64,000 bases of DNA from Agaribacterium haliotis (GCF_002312815.1 NZ_NKQJ01000001.1:558126-622125), one strand, 5' to 3'; positions 38,683-47,759 are shown, counted from the first letter of the stretch. The notes: generated by a model not told the origin, from the sequence alone. Translations and numbers: made by a program.

Positions 38683-39227
38683 GCCTCTGCTTGAGTTATG
38701 GCGGCGGTCTTTGTGCCGCCGACAAGCCAGACCCGGACGTCGATCCAGAACTCAAGCAGTTGCTGCTGCACGCGGCTAGCACAGCGGACAGCTTTGTTGA
38801 CCGCTTTGACGCCGAAGTCTGGCTGCTGCAAAAAAGCACCGTGCTCGAAAAGTTTATTAAAGATGCCGACGAGCGCATTAATCTGCTCAAAGAAATTCAC
38901 GCCGCCGCCAAGCGCGCCGATGTGCCGCCGGAGTTTGTCCTAGCAGTTATCGAAGTCGAGAGCCGCTTCGACCCCTACGCTGTTAGCCGTGTCGGCGCGC
39001 AAGGGCTAATGCAGGTAATGCCGTTCTGGAAAAATGAAATTGGCCGCGAGCAGGACAACCTTATCGACCCGGTCACCAACCTGCGCTACGGTTGCACGAT
39101 ACTCAAGTACTATCACGATAGAGCCAAAGGCAGCTGGGTAGAAGCCCTCGCCCGCTATAACGGCAGCTATGGCAAACTCTGGTATCCAGACCTGGTGATG
39201 ACAGCCTGGCAAAAACACTGGCGTTAG
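38649..39227 (+). CDS. Small lytic transglycosylase (SLT domain)
   Basis: A 192-residue periplasmic muramidase. The signal peptide [23 protein letters not shown] is cleaved near residue 23. The SLT core is visible: [20 protein letters not shown] (catalytic Glu in the first part), MQVMPFW and LARYNGSYG. It overlaps the proS end by 34 bases in another frame, implying translational coupling; the proS-transglycosylase order is also found in Pseudomonas. Acts on peptidoglycan glycan strands. Confidence 0.9.
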   Translation: MLCRFPAQLLLSLCLSYGGGLCAADKPDPDVDPELKQLLLHAASTADSFVDRFDAEVWLLQKSTVLEKFIKDADERINLLKEIHAAAKRADVPPEFVLAVIEVESRFDPYAVSRVGAQGLMQVMPFWKNEIGREQDNLIDPVTNLRYGCTILKYYHDRAKGSWVEALARYNGSYGKLWYPDLVMTAWQKHWR

Positions 39228-39240
39228 TCTGGTGTTGATA

Positions 39241-39276
39241 TGGTTTGGTGCTTGGTTTGGTGTTTGGTTTGGTTTG
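39241..39276. repeat. TTGGTTTGGTG simple repeat
   Basis: Three imperfect tandem units of TTGGTTTGGTGT follow the transglycosylase gene in the 97-base gap before the convergent HD-GYP gene. Low complexity; no other signal seen there. Confidence 0.7.
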
Positions 39277-39324
39277 CTATTAGCACCGTGAATGCACAGA
39301 TGTGCACCTAGTGGGCAAATACAA

Positions 39325-40497
39325 CTACAGCGAAATATAGTCCCTAACCTTAATTTTCAGCGCTTCGGCATCGTGCGCTTTGACGATCTTTATCCCCAAC
39401 TCAAGATTGCTCAAATCGACAATCCTATCGGCCTCATACTGGCGCAATTTTAAATTAAAAAAAGTTTTGACCTGGGGCCTGTCGGGCTGCCTGTCGTGAG
39501 GCTGCACCACCACCCCGAGGCGACCGTTGCTCAGCTGTACCAAGGTGCCGACTGGGTAGACACTCATACAGCGAATAAACTGATACACCAGCGCCTTATC
39601 CAGGCTGTCACCAGCCAGACTCGACAGTATGCGCATGGTTTCAAAGGGGCTTTTACCTTTTTTATAACAGCGCTCCGCAGTAATTGCATCATAGATATCA
39701 ACGATAGACGCAAGCTTGCCGTAAGTGGTGATTTGGGCGTGATCAATGCCGCGAGGGTAGCCGCCACCGGCTACTTTTTCGTGGTGCTGAGCACAAATTG
39801 ACAACGCGATATCGCTGATGCCCTCGGATTTAAGCAGCACCTCTTCGCCATAGAGTACGTGATTGCGCATTTCAACCCACTCGTCATCGGTGAGCTTACC
39901 CTCCTTATTTAAGATATGGTAAGGCACCCGGATTTTGCCGACATCGTGCAAAATCGCCCCTGTAACCGCCTGGTGAAGCTGCTCGCGCTCGTAACCTAAG
40001 TAGCGACAAAACACCCCCATCAATATGCCGACGTTAATGCTGTGCTCAAGCAGGTACTGATCTTTTTCGCGAATTTGGCTCAGGCATAAAAGTGCATTGG
40101 CGTTGGCCAGCACAGAGTTACACATCTCGTCGGCGAGCTCTTCAACGGGGCCGACCTCAATGGCCTTGCCCATTTTTACGTCTTTGACAATATTGCCAAC
40201 TAACGAGCGCGCCTCGCCGTAAACCTTGTCGGCACGCTGCCACTCTTCAGCAAGACTTAGCTCAGGTTTTTGCGCGACGTTCGCACTTTGCACAGGCTCG
40301 GAATAGCTCGAGGCTTTGCCGCGATTGGTATCAATATAAATTTCAGCAATGCCAGACGCTTTTAACTTGGCCAGCGTCTCTTTTCTGCTAATCAAACCGC
40401 GGCTATTTAATCCGCTTTGTTCTAAGTTTGGAGTCTGCTCTGAAACAAACATACCGAGCTCGACATGGCCCGTTGGAATTCGATGAATAGATGTCAC
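39325..40497 (-). CDS. HD-GYP domain protein (probable c-di-GMP phosphodiesterase)
   Basis: A 390-residue cytoplasmic protein. The N-terminal DUF3391-like segment (residues 1-95) precedes an HD-GYP domain with the HD pair in HDVGK (184-188), HHE (238-240) and the GYP motif in GGGYPRG (244-250). These residues are intact, so it should hydrolyse cyclic di-GMP. A C-terminal tail of about 90 residues follows. It stands alone, divergent from nothing close and convergent with the transglycosylase. Likely part of motility and biofilm control, together with the CsgD-like regulator by inference. Confidence 0.9.
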   Translation of the reverse strand: MTSIHRIPTGHVELGMFVSEQTPNLEQSGLNSRGLISRKETLAKLKASGIAEIYIDTNRGKASSYSEPVQSANVAQKPELSLAEEWQRADKVYGEARSLVGNIVKDVKMGKAIEVGPVEELADEMCNSVLANANALLCLSQIREKDQYLLEHSINVGILMGVFCRYLGYEREQLHQAVTGAILHDVGKIRVPYHILNKEGKLTDDEWVEMRNHVLYGEEVLLKSEGISDIALSICAQHHEKVAGGGYPRGIDHAQITTYGKLASIVDIYDAITAERCYKKGKSPFETMRILSSLAGDSLDKALVYQFIRCMSVYPVGTLVQLSNGRLGVVVQPHDRQPDRPQVKTFFNLKLRQYEADRIVDLSNLELGIKIVKAHDAEALKIKVRDYISL

Positions 40498-40675
40498 GTT
40501 TCGCTACCTCTGACTACTTTTGCAGTATAGTCAGCGCAGGCTAGGCAGGAGACTTAGAACAAAGAATTTTGTCAGTATCGACTGTTAGATTCTCGGCCGC
40601 GCACAGTGGGCAAGAACTATTCAATAAACACAGATAGGTTACAAACAAACGCCCCCGCGAGACTAACGGAAGTGC

Positions 40676-41830
40676 TTAATCGGGGTTGTTTTGCCCTTCA
40701 GCCCCGAGCCTGCCTTTTAAGCTCTGATAGACCTCGGCAACACGCTGCTCAGAGCGCTCAATCAATGGCTCCAGCGCTGCCGGCCTGGCCATATAAATAA
40801 AAAAGCAGAGCGAAAACAAAACAAAGCTCGACGCAAAAAACACCGGTAAAAACGAACCCGGCTGAGCTTCAGCAATCTCGGTGTTTTCAAACTCAATGGT
40901 AAAGCGCTGGCTGTCGGAAGCATGGCCCTGCTCGGTTGCGCTTTCATCGGCCACACTCGCCTCGGCCACGGCCGTTGGTACCTCAGTGAGTACCGTCGGC
41001 TGTGAGGCACTCAGCTTTTGCTGCTGAACGATGCGCTTCACATCGAGCCGCGCCAACTCATCTAACAGAGCCTGCCCTGTTTGAAAGCGCTGCTCGGGCT
41101 TTTTCGCAAGCAGGCCATCTAAGATAGGCTGCAATTCACGCAGCTCATACGGTAATTCAGGCAGCGCCGCAGTGATATGCTTAATGCCGATCTCAACTGC
41201 CGATTCCCCGTCGTAGGGAACCTGACCGGTCAACATCAAATAAAAGACCACGCCAAGACTGTACAGGTCGCTGCGCCCGTCGACATCAGCGCCCTTGGCC
41301 TGCTCGGGGCTCATATAGTGCGGTGTGCCTATGGCGGTGCCCGCCTGCGTCATCGCCAAGTCACTTTTTTGAGCCTTGGCAATGCCAAAGTCTGTCAACA
41401 CCGCACTGCCGTCAACACTGCGAAACATAATGTTCTCGGGTTTGATATCGCGGTGCACATAACCTTTAGCCCCGGCGTAATTCAGCGCTTTAGCTATATC
41501 TGCAATCATGCGAATTTTGCGCTTGAGCGAAAGTTTGCCGCGCACCGAGCTCAAATCTTTGCCGTCGATATATTCCATCGACAGAAAATAGTGGCCGTCG
41601 TGCTCACCGACCTCGTGCACCGTAACGATATTCGGATGAACCAGCTGGCTGACTATGCGCGCTTCGCGCATAAAGCGCTTGTTGAAATTTGGATCCGAAG
41701 CCGCATTCGGGTGCATGACTTTTAACGCGACTGTGCGCCCCAACAACGCCTGCTTGGCAAGATACACCGTGGCCATGCCGCCCTTACCGAGGGTGCGCTC
41801 CAACTTGTAGCCAGGAATGGTGATAGTCAT
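40676..41830 (-). CDS. Membrane-anchored Ser/Thr protein kinase (PknB-like)
   Basis: A 384-residue Hanks-type kinase. The glycine loop GKGGMATV (15-22), the ATP-binding Lys37 in VALKVM, HRDIKPEN (126-133) and DFG (147-149) are intact, followed by GTPHYMSPEQAKG. One membrane segment (FFASSFVLFSLCFFIYM) lies near residue 335, leaving a short periplasmic tail without PASTA repeats. The start is the ATG at 41830 (MTITIPGYKLERTLGKGG); the frame to 41899 is not needed. The twin FHA protein at 34741 is the nearest candidate phosphothreonine reader. Confidence 0.9.
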   Translation of the reverse strand: MTITIPGYKLERTLGKGGMATVYLAKQALLGRTVALKVMHPNAASDPNFNKRFMREARIVSQLVHPNIVTVHEVGEHDGHYFLSMEYIDGKDLSSVRGKLSLKRKIRMIADIAKALNYAGAKGYVHRDIKPENIMFRSVDGSAVLTDFGIAKAQKSDLAMTQAGTAIGTPHYMSPEQAKGADVDGRSDLYSLGVVFYLMLTGQVPYDGESAVEIGIKHITAALPELPYELRELQPILDGLLAKKPEQRFQTGQALLDELARLDVKRIVQQQKLSASQPTVLTEVPTAVAEASVADESATEQGHASDSQRFTIEFENTEIAEAQPGSFLPVFFASSFVLFSLCFFIYMARPAALEPLIERSEQRVAEVYQSLKGRLGAEGQNNPD

Positions 41831-41948
41831 GAACTTTAATAGTCCTAGTAGCGGCAGTGTTACGGCAGCTCTTATTCTTATAGGGCAAGCGAGGCACATT
41901 TGCCGGCCAGCTCAAGCAAAAGCCCGAAAAAAGCTAATATAACGGTAA

Positions 41949-42722
41949 TTAATGTCGATTTGCAGGGTGCTGTTTAGGTTTTTTCTTCGACTCCCGGCTC
42001 CACAGATAGACGCCACTTACAACCAGAAAAATAAAAAACAGCGCAACCAAGTCCATCAGCCAAGGCCCCCAGGCGCCGAGAAAACGCCCAGCGTGCAAGT
42101 CGAGTACAACCCGCTCCCACGTTAAATCGGCGCCGCTGAAATTACTAACGATTGCGTCAAAAATATGCGTCGGCGTCGATTGTACAAGTGCGGCCCGCGG
42201 AGCCTCCGCGCTCGGCAGCCAATGCATTGTTTGCTCATCGAGCACGTAGTTTTTCCCGGCAGCGCTTGCGCAGTGCTGAGCCCGACAAACACCAAAACGC
42301 TCTAACTGCGCAGGCAAACCACTGTAGCGATCGCTGATGTCAATCATGTTTAATTGCGCGTCAAATAGTGCGACCGACGTCACACAGGCAATAGCCAGGG
42401 TACTGGCTGTTGCGCTGACACCGACAAATTCCTGCTCACACTCATAAATTGGTGCGTGATCAACAAATAATTGCTTGCCAAAAGCGGTTACCAGCATGGT
42501 TTGCCCGGCAGGCGCCAAGCTGAAAGACTGCGCCTCGGGCAACTCAATGCCGTAGGCTTTTAATAACCACGCTGCGCTCACCGGCTTCTGTGCGAGCTTA
42601 AATGCATCACTGTGATTAAGCGCAATGCCGGTTAAACTGAGAATTAAGACAAAAAACGCGCAGAATAAACCCGCCCGTTTGTGCCAGCGCCGAAAAGCGC
42701 GGCGAAGATGTTGTTTGCTCAT
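41949..42722 (-). CDS. PepSY-associated inner membrane protein
   Basis: A 257-residue protein with an N-terminal helix (RWHKRAGLFCAFFVLILSLTGIALNH, His residues at both ends) and a C-terminal helix (LDLHAGRFLGAWGPWLMDLV onward, again with a His). This is the layout of PepSY_TM proteins, where paired histidines may bind heme and move electrons across the membrane. It directly follows the FMN-binding gene, stop and start adjoining. In context it is a candidate ferric reductase subunit; that role is inference. Confidence 0.78.
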   Translation of the reverse strand: MSKQHLRRAFRRWHKRAGLFCAFFVLILSLTGIALNHSDAFKLAQKPVSAAWLLKAYGIELPEAQSFSLAPAGQTMLVTAFGKQLFVDHAPIYECEQEFVGVSATASTLAIACVTSVALFDAQLNMIDISDRYSGLPAQLERFGVCRAQHCASAAGKNYVLDEQTMHWLPSAEAPRAALVQSTPTHIFDAIVSNFSGADLTWERVVLDLHAGRFLGAWGPWLMDLVALFFIFLVVSGVYLWSRESKKKPKQHPANRH

Positions 42723-43244
42723 TTACTGCGCGGTTGCGCCGGCCTTCTGATCGAGGAAAAGAGCGACTTTAGCAACTTTTTGCATGGCTCGCACACTGAG
42801 TGTTGCACCGGTAATGCCATCGATGTTTTGGCTGAGCTCATTTTTTTCCGTCAAGCTGGCGTCAATAAACTGCTTGCGGAAGAAATTATGGCGAATTTCA
42901 CCGCCGCGACTTTCGCGATAGGCGAGCACTTCAATGGCGCTGACCTTCTGATCTTTGACCGCAACGGCCATGGTAATAGGCTTTTCTTTACCCACCTCTT
43001 CAAGCACCCACACCGAAGCCTCATCGGCAAACCAATAGCGCTGGCGCAAACGGTTAAGGCGGTAGTTGAAGCGCTGATAGATTTCAGCTTTGTCATCGGC
43101 GCTCAGCCACAGCGACTTAGCGCTCGGCGGCGCACTGTAAACAGAGTCGAGAAAACGCTGAAATTTTTGTTCATCCGCGACAAGCTGGCCGCTGCAAAGC
43201 AGCAACCAGCTTGTGAGCACATAAACAATGGGCTTAACAGACAC
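42723..43244 (-). CDS. Exported FMN-binding domain protein
   Basis: A 173-residue periplasmic protein with a signal peptide (MSVKPIVYVLTSWLLLCSGQLVA). The C-terminal FMN-binding domain carries DGITGATLS (about residues 147-155), the D-G-x-T-G-A-T motif in which ApbE-type transferases attach FMN to the threonine. Middle motif RESRGGEIR is also typical. It lies between the porin and the PepSY gene, so the three form one Fur-box-preceded operon. Likely electron carrier at the periplasmic face. Confidence 0.85.
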   Translation of the reverse strand: MSVKPIVYVLTSWLLLCSGQLVADEQKFQRFLDSVYSAPPSAKSLWLSADDKAEIYQRFNYRLNRLRQRYWFADEASVWVLEEVGKEKPITMAVAVKDQKVSAIEVLAYRESRGGEIRHNFFRKQFIDASLTEKNELSQNIDGITGATLSVRAMQKVAKVALFLDQKAGATAQ

Positions 43245-44420
43245 TTAGAAAGACCAGCCCACACCTAGGTTAAAGCTGTCATTCTTGTCATTGTTTTGAT
43301 CGTCTGACCAGTCTGCTTTAAAGACAACATTGGGCACCAGCCAGAAGTTCAAACCGTAGTCGATCACTTCTTCAGCTTCGCTGTCATCGGCGCCGGCAGT
43401 GTTGTCCCACTCGTTGTAGCGAGCAAAGAAACCGAGCTTAGACGTTACTTTGTACGAAGGCTCAATATACCAGCCGTTTTGTACGTCCATGCCCGCATCT
43501 TTTGCCGCGTCGCCGTCAATGTTCCACTGAGCTGCCAGGGCGCGCAGGCCAAAACCGGCAACGTTGTAGATCACGTGGGTCTCAAACAGGGTTGCGCTCG
43601 CATCGCTGATGGCGCCCTGAGTTAAGTTTTCCTGATACTGGGCTGTCGCAGCAAGCTCAAGCCCGGGTACACCGGTGTACTTAATACGGCCAGTGTAGGC
43701 AAAGTCGTTGGCGTACGCGTTGGCAACCTTCTGGCGACCGCTGCGAATTGAGCTTAAGTTGCCCTCATCGTCGGCGGCCTTCAGACCACTGTGCATAGCA
43801 AAGTCGTAGCTCAAACCGGCAGCAATCTCACCGCGAAGCTGAGCGCCCGCTTCCCACCACGTCACAGGAATAATGTTTTTCTCAACCGGGTTGCGCTCGG
43901 TACCGTAGAAGGTCTCAGGCTCGTGTGTCTCATTGAGGATGCCCACAGGAATCAGGAACTGACCGGCCACTAAACGGTGGTTTTCCGCGTAATCCCATTC
44001 AACGTAGGCCTGCTCCAGCTCAACTTCGCCCGGTTTGCCGTCGCCAGCGAGGCCGTGCTCGAGTTCAAGCTCGGAGAAAAAGCGCACTTTCTCATTAAAT
44101 TCATGGCCGATGTACAACACAAAACGGTGGGCATCGATCTTGTCATCCTTGCCCTCAAAATTGTTGTAGTGCAGCTCGCCGTAACCACCGATTTTGGTGC
44201 GCGCGGCCCAGTCCAGGCTCTTATCCACCGAGCCCGAGCTGCTCTCAACGGCGTCGGCCGTCGCTTCAACTTTGGCGTCAGTGGCCGACTGAGCTTTTTT
44301 CAATTCGGCAATTTCTTTATCTTGCGCATCGATGCGCTTTTGCAATTCTTCCAGTGTGGTGTCAGCAACGGCATTGGCCGCCATGGCACTGACGGCAATC
44401 GCCAATACAGTCTTTTTCAT
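43245..44420 (-). CDS. Outer membrane porin
   Basis: A 391-residue outer membrane beta-barrel. The signal peptide MKKTVLAIAVSAMAANAVA is followed by a coiled-coil (LEELQKRIDAQDKEIAELKK) and then a barrel ending in a C-terminal Phe (LGVGWSF), the outer membrane sorting signal. The strand content (KIGGYGELHYNNF, HRFVLYIGHEFNEKVRFFSE) resembles phosphate-selective or uncharacterised trimeric porins. First gene of the porin-FMN-PepSY operon, with a Fur box on its promoter. Substrate unknown; iron-related by inference. Confidence 0.85.
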   Translation of the reverse strand: MKKTVLAIAVSAMAANAVADTTLEELQKRIDAQDKEIAELKKAQSATDAKVEATADAVESSSGSVDKSLDWAARTKIGGYGELHYNNFEGKDDKIDAHRFVLYIGHEFNEKVRFFSELELEHGLAGDGKPGEVELEQAYVEWDYAENHRLVAGQFLIPVGILNETHEPETFYGTERNPVEKNIIPVTWWEAGAQLRGEIAAGLSYDFAMHSGLKAADDEGNLSSIRSGRQKVANAYANDFAYTGRIKYTGVPGLELAATAQYQENLTQGAISDASATLFETHVIYNVAGFGLRALAAQWNIDGDAAKDAGMDVQNGWYIEPSYKVTSKLGFFARYNEWDNTAGADDSEAEEVIDYGLNFWLVPNVVFKADWSDDQNNDKNDSFNLGVGWSF

Positions 44421-44459
44421 TGTTCCCCCAAAGAACAGTCGTAAAAATGATCGTGGCGC

Positions 44460-44489
44460 ATTCTACAACGCAATGATAATGATTATCAA
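44460..44489 (-). promoter_or_regulatory. Fur-box promoter of the porin-FMN-PepSY operon
   Basis: GATAAT-G-ATTATC (44475-44487) is a perfect 6-1-6 Fur-type inverted repeat. On the minus strand a promoter reads TTGATA (44489-44484), an 18-base spacer and TAGAAT (44465-44460); the Fur site covers the -35 element, so bound Fur would block the promoter. Confidence 0.82.
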
Positions 44490-44530
44490 CAGCCTCTTTT
44501 TTAGTATTTATTGATGGAGATCAAATATAA

Positions 44531-44555
44531 AAAAACCTCCACAAGGGAGGTTTTT
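44531..44555 (-). terminator. Terminator after grxD
   Basis: AAAAACCTCC and GGAGGTTTTT pair around ACAAG, just past the grxD stop, with A/T runs for both directions. Confidence 0.88.
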
Positions 44556-44577
44556 AAAATAGCGAAGCGGGCAAAAG

Positions 44578-44901
44578 TTATTCGGAGGCGGGAGCGGCCT
44601 CGTCGATCAACTCTTTTAATTCACCGTTTTCATACATCTCAGTGATAATGTCACAGCCGCCGACGAGCTCACCTTTTACCCAAAGCTGGGGAAAGGTTGG
44701 CCAATTAGCATATTTGGGCAGCTCGGCGCGAATATCTGGGTTGCTGAGAATATCGACAAAAGCAAAGCGCTGACCACAGGCCATAATCGCCTGAGATGCG
44801 CGCTGAGAGAAACCACACTGAGGTGCGTTTGGTGAGCCCTTCATATAAAGAAGGATGTCATTTTCAGCAATTTGCTTTTTGATGGTTTCCACAGTGGACA
44901 T
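44578..44901 (-). CDS. grxD: Monothiol glutaredoxin (Grx4 type)
   Basis: Iron-sulfur carrier protein with the monothiol CGFS active site in PQCGFSQRASQAI (about residues 28-40). 107 residues and the GELVGGCDIITEMYENGEL C-terminal block fit GrxD. Acts in Fe-S cluster trafficking with BolA proteins. Single gene, upstream of the Fur-controlled porin operon but separated by a terminator. Confidence 0.96.
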   Translation of the reverse strand: MSTVETIKKQIAENDILLYMKGSPNAPQCGFSQRASQAIMACGQRFAFVDILSNPDIRAELPKYANWPTFPQLWVKGELVGGCDIITEMYENGELKELIDEAAPASE

Positions 44902-44986
44902 CAGTAAGACCTATATAAGTAGTGAGCGTTAACAAATACGTAACAGTGACGCAATTCAAAAGAGCGAGCAGATCACTCTGTAAACC

Positions 44987-45001
44987 TGAGTATTTTACTC
45001 A
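44987..45001. promoter_or_regulatory. Short palindrome in the grxD-argD gap
   Basis: TGAGTA-TTT-TACTCA is a perfect 6-bp inverted repeat in the 348-base gap between grxD and argD. It recalls but does not match an ArgR half-site pair (TGAAT/ATTCA). Function uncertain. Confidence 0.35.
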
Positions 45002-45162
45002 AGTACTTCTCAATAAGTAAGGGGCATCGTAACCCCGGCGATTGCAAGCGCTCTGTACTGCGCACAGCAAAAAACAAAACAACAACAAACACAAAAGCCA
45101 CATGATCTGGGCGTATTGCGCTGAAAATAGCCGAATTTAGTTATAAAAACGCCTTGAAGCGC

Positions 45163-45192
45163 TTGTCACTGTTCACATTTTGTAGGTATTAT
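45163..45192 (+). promoter_or_regulatory. Putative promoter of argD
   Basis: TTGTCA (45163-45168), 18-base spacer, TATTAT (45187-45192). Transcription would begin near 45199, seven bases before the terminator-like hairpin at 45206-45229. Confidence 0.45.
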
Positions 45193-45205
45193 CGTTTTTT
45201 TGATC

Positions 45206-45229
45206 AGGCAGCCTTTCGCTGCCTTTTTT
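45206..45229 (+). terminator. Intrinsic terminator directly upstream of argD
   Basis: AGGCAGC and GCTGCCT form a 7-bp stem with a CTTTC loop, followed by five T. It points along the plus strand but no plus-strand gene precedes it (grxD is on the minus strand). It may be an attenuator in the argD leader or the end of an unannotated small RNA. Confidence 0.8.
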
Positions 45230-45249
45230 GCTTTTAGGGGTAGAGCTTT

Positions 45250-46428
45250 ATGTCGGAGTCGGCACTTATGAACACCTATGGAACCAGGTCCACCACCATC
45301 GTTAAGGGCGAAGGCCCCTACCTTGTGGATGCCGACGGCCGCCGCTACCTCGACGCGATCTCCGGCATCGCGGTTTGCGGCCTGGGCTACAGCCATCCGG
45401 CGGTAACCGAAGCCCTGTGCAAACAGGCCCAAACCTTGATCCACTGCTCCAACCTGTACAATATTGAACCTCAACGACAGCTTGGCGAAGCCCTGATCAA
45501 CGCCAGTGGCATGGACCGGGTGTTTTTCTCAAATTCAGGTGCGGAGGCAAATGAAGCCGCCATTAAAATCGCACGTAAATACGCGCAGTCGCAAGGCATT
45601 AGCGAACCTGAAATTATTGTTGCCGACCGCAGCTTTCACGGCCGCACCATGGCGACACTCAGCGCCACCGGCAACGCAAAAGTACAAGAGGGTTTTGCCC
45701 CCTTAGTCAGCGGTTTTAAACACGTCGCCTACGACGACGTCGCAGCCGTTGCCAACGCCGCATCGGCCAATACCGTGGCCGTTATGGTTGAGCCTGTGCA
45801 AGGCGAAGGCGGTGTGCGTGTCCCCGCCAATGACTACCTGAACAAGTTGCGCGAACTGTGTGACCAACAAGGCTGGCTGCTGATACTCGATGAAATCCAA
45901 ACCGGCAACGCTCGCTGCGGTGCCTATTTTGCTTACCAGCTAAACGACGTCGCTCCCGATGTTGTCACCACCGCCAAGGGCCTCGGCAACGGCGTGCCCA
46001 TCGGTGCCTGCCTGGCGCGCGGCAAGGCGGCCGAAGTACTGCAACCGGGCAACCACGGCTCAACCTTTGGTGGCAACCCGCTGGCCACGGCCACGGCCCT
46101 GGCTGTCGTTAACGAGCTCAACCAAGAGGCAACTTACAAACAAGTTGCCCACTTGAACAAGCTGCTCATGACCGGCTTTCAAGAGCAGCTTAGCAATGTT
46201 GCCGGCGTGCTCGATATCCGCGGCAAAGGGCTGATGATAGGCATCGAGCTCGACTGCGACTGCAGCCAACTGGTCGAAAAAGCCAAGCAGGCCGGCTACT
46301 TAATTAACGTCACCAGCGGCAATGTCGTGCGCCTGTTGCCGCCGTTTATTATGAGTGACGACGAAGCTCTGCACTTGGTTGGGGCTGTTGTAAGACTGGT
46401 GCACGAAGCGTTGAACACCGGCGCCTGA
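45250..46428 (+). CDS. argD: Acetylornithine aminotransferase
   Basis: PLP enzyme of arginine synthesis (N-acetylornithine/acetylglutamate semialdehyde; often also succinyldiaminopimelate). Class III aminotransferase features: [20 protein letters not shown] (about 96-115), the acidic [14 protein letters not shown] (Asp about 217) and the PLP lysine in [14 protein letters not shown] (Lys about 246). 392 residues. It precedes argF by 22 bases, forming an argDF unit as in Pseudomonas relatives. Confidence 0.95.
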   Translation: MSESALMNTYGTRSTTIVKGEGPYLVDADGRRYLDAISGIAVCGLGYSHPAVTEALCKQAQTLIHCSNLYNIEPQRQLGEALINASGMDRVFFSNSGAEANEAAIKIARKYAQSQGISEPEIIVADRSFHGRTMATLSATGNAKVQEGFAPLVSGFKHVAYDDVAAVANAASANTVAVMVEPVQGEGGVRVPANDYLNKLRELCDQQGWLLILDEIQTGNARCGAYFAYQLNDVAPDVVTTAKGLGNGVPIGACLARGKAAEVLQPGNHGSTFGGNPLATATALAVVNELNQEATYKQVAHLNKLLMTGFQEQLSNVAGVLDIRGKGLMIGIELDCDCSQLVEKAKQAGYLINVTSGNVVRLLPPFIMSDDEALHLVGAVVRLVHEALNTGA

Positions 46429-46450
46429 GTGCGCAGCGAAGGAGCAAAGC

Positions 46451-47368
46451 ATGAAACCCAGACACTTTCTAACCCTGCTGGACTTGAGCCCAACAGAACT
46501 TAAAGAAGTCATCGCCAACGCGATTGAGCTCAAGAAGCAACTCAAGCACGGCGAAATCAACGACAGCTTCAAAAATCGTGTGCTCGGCATGATCTTTGAA
46601 AAAAGCTCAACCCGCACCCGCGTCAGCTTTGAAGCCGGCATGACCCAGCTCGGCGGCAGCGCTCTGTTCCTCAGCCCGCGCGACACCCAACTCGGTCGCG
46701 GCGAACCCATCGAAGACAGCGCGCGGGTGTTATCGAGCATGGTCGACCAGGTAATGATTCGCACCTTTGGCCACAACATCGTTGAGCGCTTTGCGAAATA
46801 CAGTTCAGTGCCGGTGATCAACGCCCTGACCGACGATTTTCACCCCTGCCAGCTGCTCGCCGATGTGCAAACCTATGTCGAACACCGCGGCCAGCCGAGC
46901 GGAAAAACCGTGGCCTGGATAGGCGACGGCAACAATATGTGCCAGAGCTACATCAATGCTGCGCGCCAGTGGGACTTCCAACTAAACATCGCCTGCCCCA
47001 AAGGTTTTGAGCCCAACGCCGAGCTTATGCAAGCCAACAAAGAGCGCATTAAACTGGTACACGACCCCATCGAAGCCATTCGCGGTGCCGACTGGGTCAG
47101 CACCGACGTCTGGGCGAGCATGGGCCAGGAAGCCGAACAAAAAGAGCGCGAGCAAGCGTTTGCCGGCTACATGGTCGATCACGAGCTGATGAGCCACGCC
47201 AATAGCGGCGCCGTCTTTATGCACTGCCTGCCCGCCCACCGCGGTGAGGAAGTCAGTGCAGAACTGATCGAAGACCAACAGCTTTCTGTGGTTTGGGACG
47301 AAGCCGAAAACCGCCTGCACTCACAAAAAGCGCTGATGTTATTTTTGAGCCAACACAGCGGCCAATAA
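46451..47368 (+). CDS. argF: Ornithine carbamoyltransferase
   Basis: Makes citrulline from ornithine and carbamoyl phosphate. The carbamoyl-phosphate loop [13 protein letters not shown] (about 55-67), [12 protein letters not shown] (about 133-144) and the C-terminal [13 protein letters not shown] motif are intact. 305 residues. Co-transcribed with argD; a GC-rich hairpin follows at 47386-47413. Confidence 0.97.
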   Translation: MKPRHFLTLLDLSPTELKEVIANAIELKKQLKHGEINDSFKNRVLGMIFEKSSTRTRVSFEAGMTQLGGSALFLSPRDTQLGRGEPIEDSARVLSSMVDQVMIRTFGHNIVERFAKYSSVPVINALTDDFHPCQLLADVQTYVEHRGQPSGKTVAWIGDGNNMCQSYINAARQWDFQLNIACPKGFEPNAELMQANKERIKLVHDPIEAIRGADWVSTDVWASMGQEAEQKEREQAFAGYMVDHELMSHANSGAVFMHCLPAHRGEEVSAELIEDQQLSVVWDEAENRLHSQKALMLFLSQHSGQ

Positions 47369-47385
47369 ATACATTCATTTGCTCG

Positions 47386-47413
47386 GGCGCGCCGTAATTC
47401 ATATGCGCGCGCC
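47386..47413 (+). terminator. Hairpin terminator after argF
   Basis: GGCGCGC and GCGCGCC form a 7-bp stem with a 14-base loop, followed by TGTTTT, 17 bases past argF. Confidence 0.6.
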
Positions 47414-47610
47414 TGTTTTGTGGTCTGCGCTGCCAGATCACTCAAATGTCATGATACCGCCCTAAAGTCTTAGTCACTTTACGCATAAGAAACCTCTCGT
47501 GCCATAATAACTTCTTCTAGTTCAAACTGTGACCTAGTGCATAAACCCAGCCGTACTAACCACGCTGATTCGACGGTTAGTAACCACTGCAGCCACAAAA
47601 AACCAACAAT

Positions 47611-47619
47611 TTATCCACA
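47611..47619 (+). promoter_or_regulatory. Perfect DnaA box upstream of nrdA
   Basis: TTATCCACA is an exact match to the high-affinity DnaA box. It is about 305 bases before nrdA. A weaker 8-of-9 match (TTATGCACT) lies on the minus strand at 47536-47544. Confidence 0.75.
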
Positions 47620-47690
47620 GCTTTTCCTCTTCTTAGCAAACTTGCAATAAGGCGCTAAGCGCATTATCTTGTTACGCAAGCTCCACCCAC

Positions 47691-47743
47691 CCCCAATATA
47701 TGGTGTTTGGCTCAACTCGAGCCCCAAGCGCAATAGATCGTTT
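47691..47743 (+). promoter_or_regulatory. NrdR-box-like pair upstream of nrdA
   Basis: CCCCAATATATGGTGT (47691-47706) matches about 13 of 16 positions of the NrdR consensus ACACWATATMTWGTGT. A weaker candidate, GCGCAATAGATCGTTT (47728-47743), matches about 11. Spacing of 37 bases between them is not the usual whole number of helical turns, so the second site is doubtful. Confidence 0.5.
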
Positions 47744-47750
47744 GCGCAGC

Positions 47751-47759
47751 TTATGCACA
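47751..47759 (+). promoter_or_regulatory. Second perfect DnaA box upstream of nrdA
   Basis: TTATGCACA matches TTATNCACA exactly, in the same orientation as the box at 47611 and 140 bases downstream of it. DnaA control of nrdAB is established in E. coli. Confidence 0.7.
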
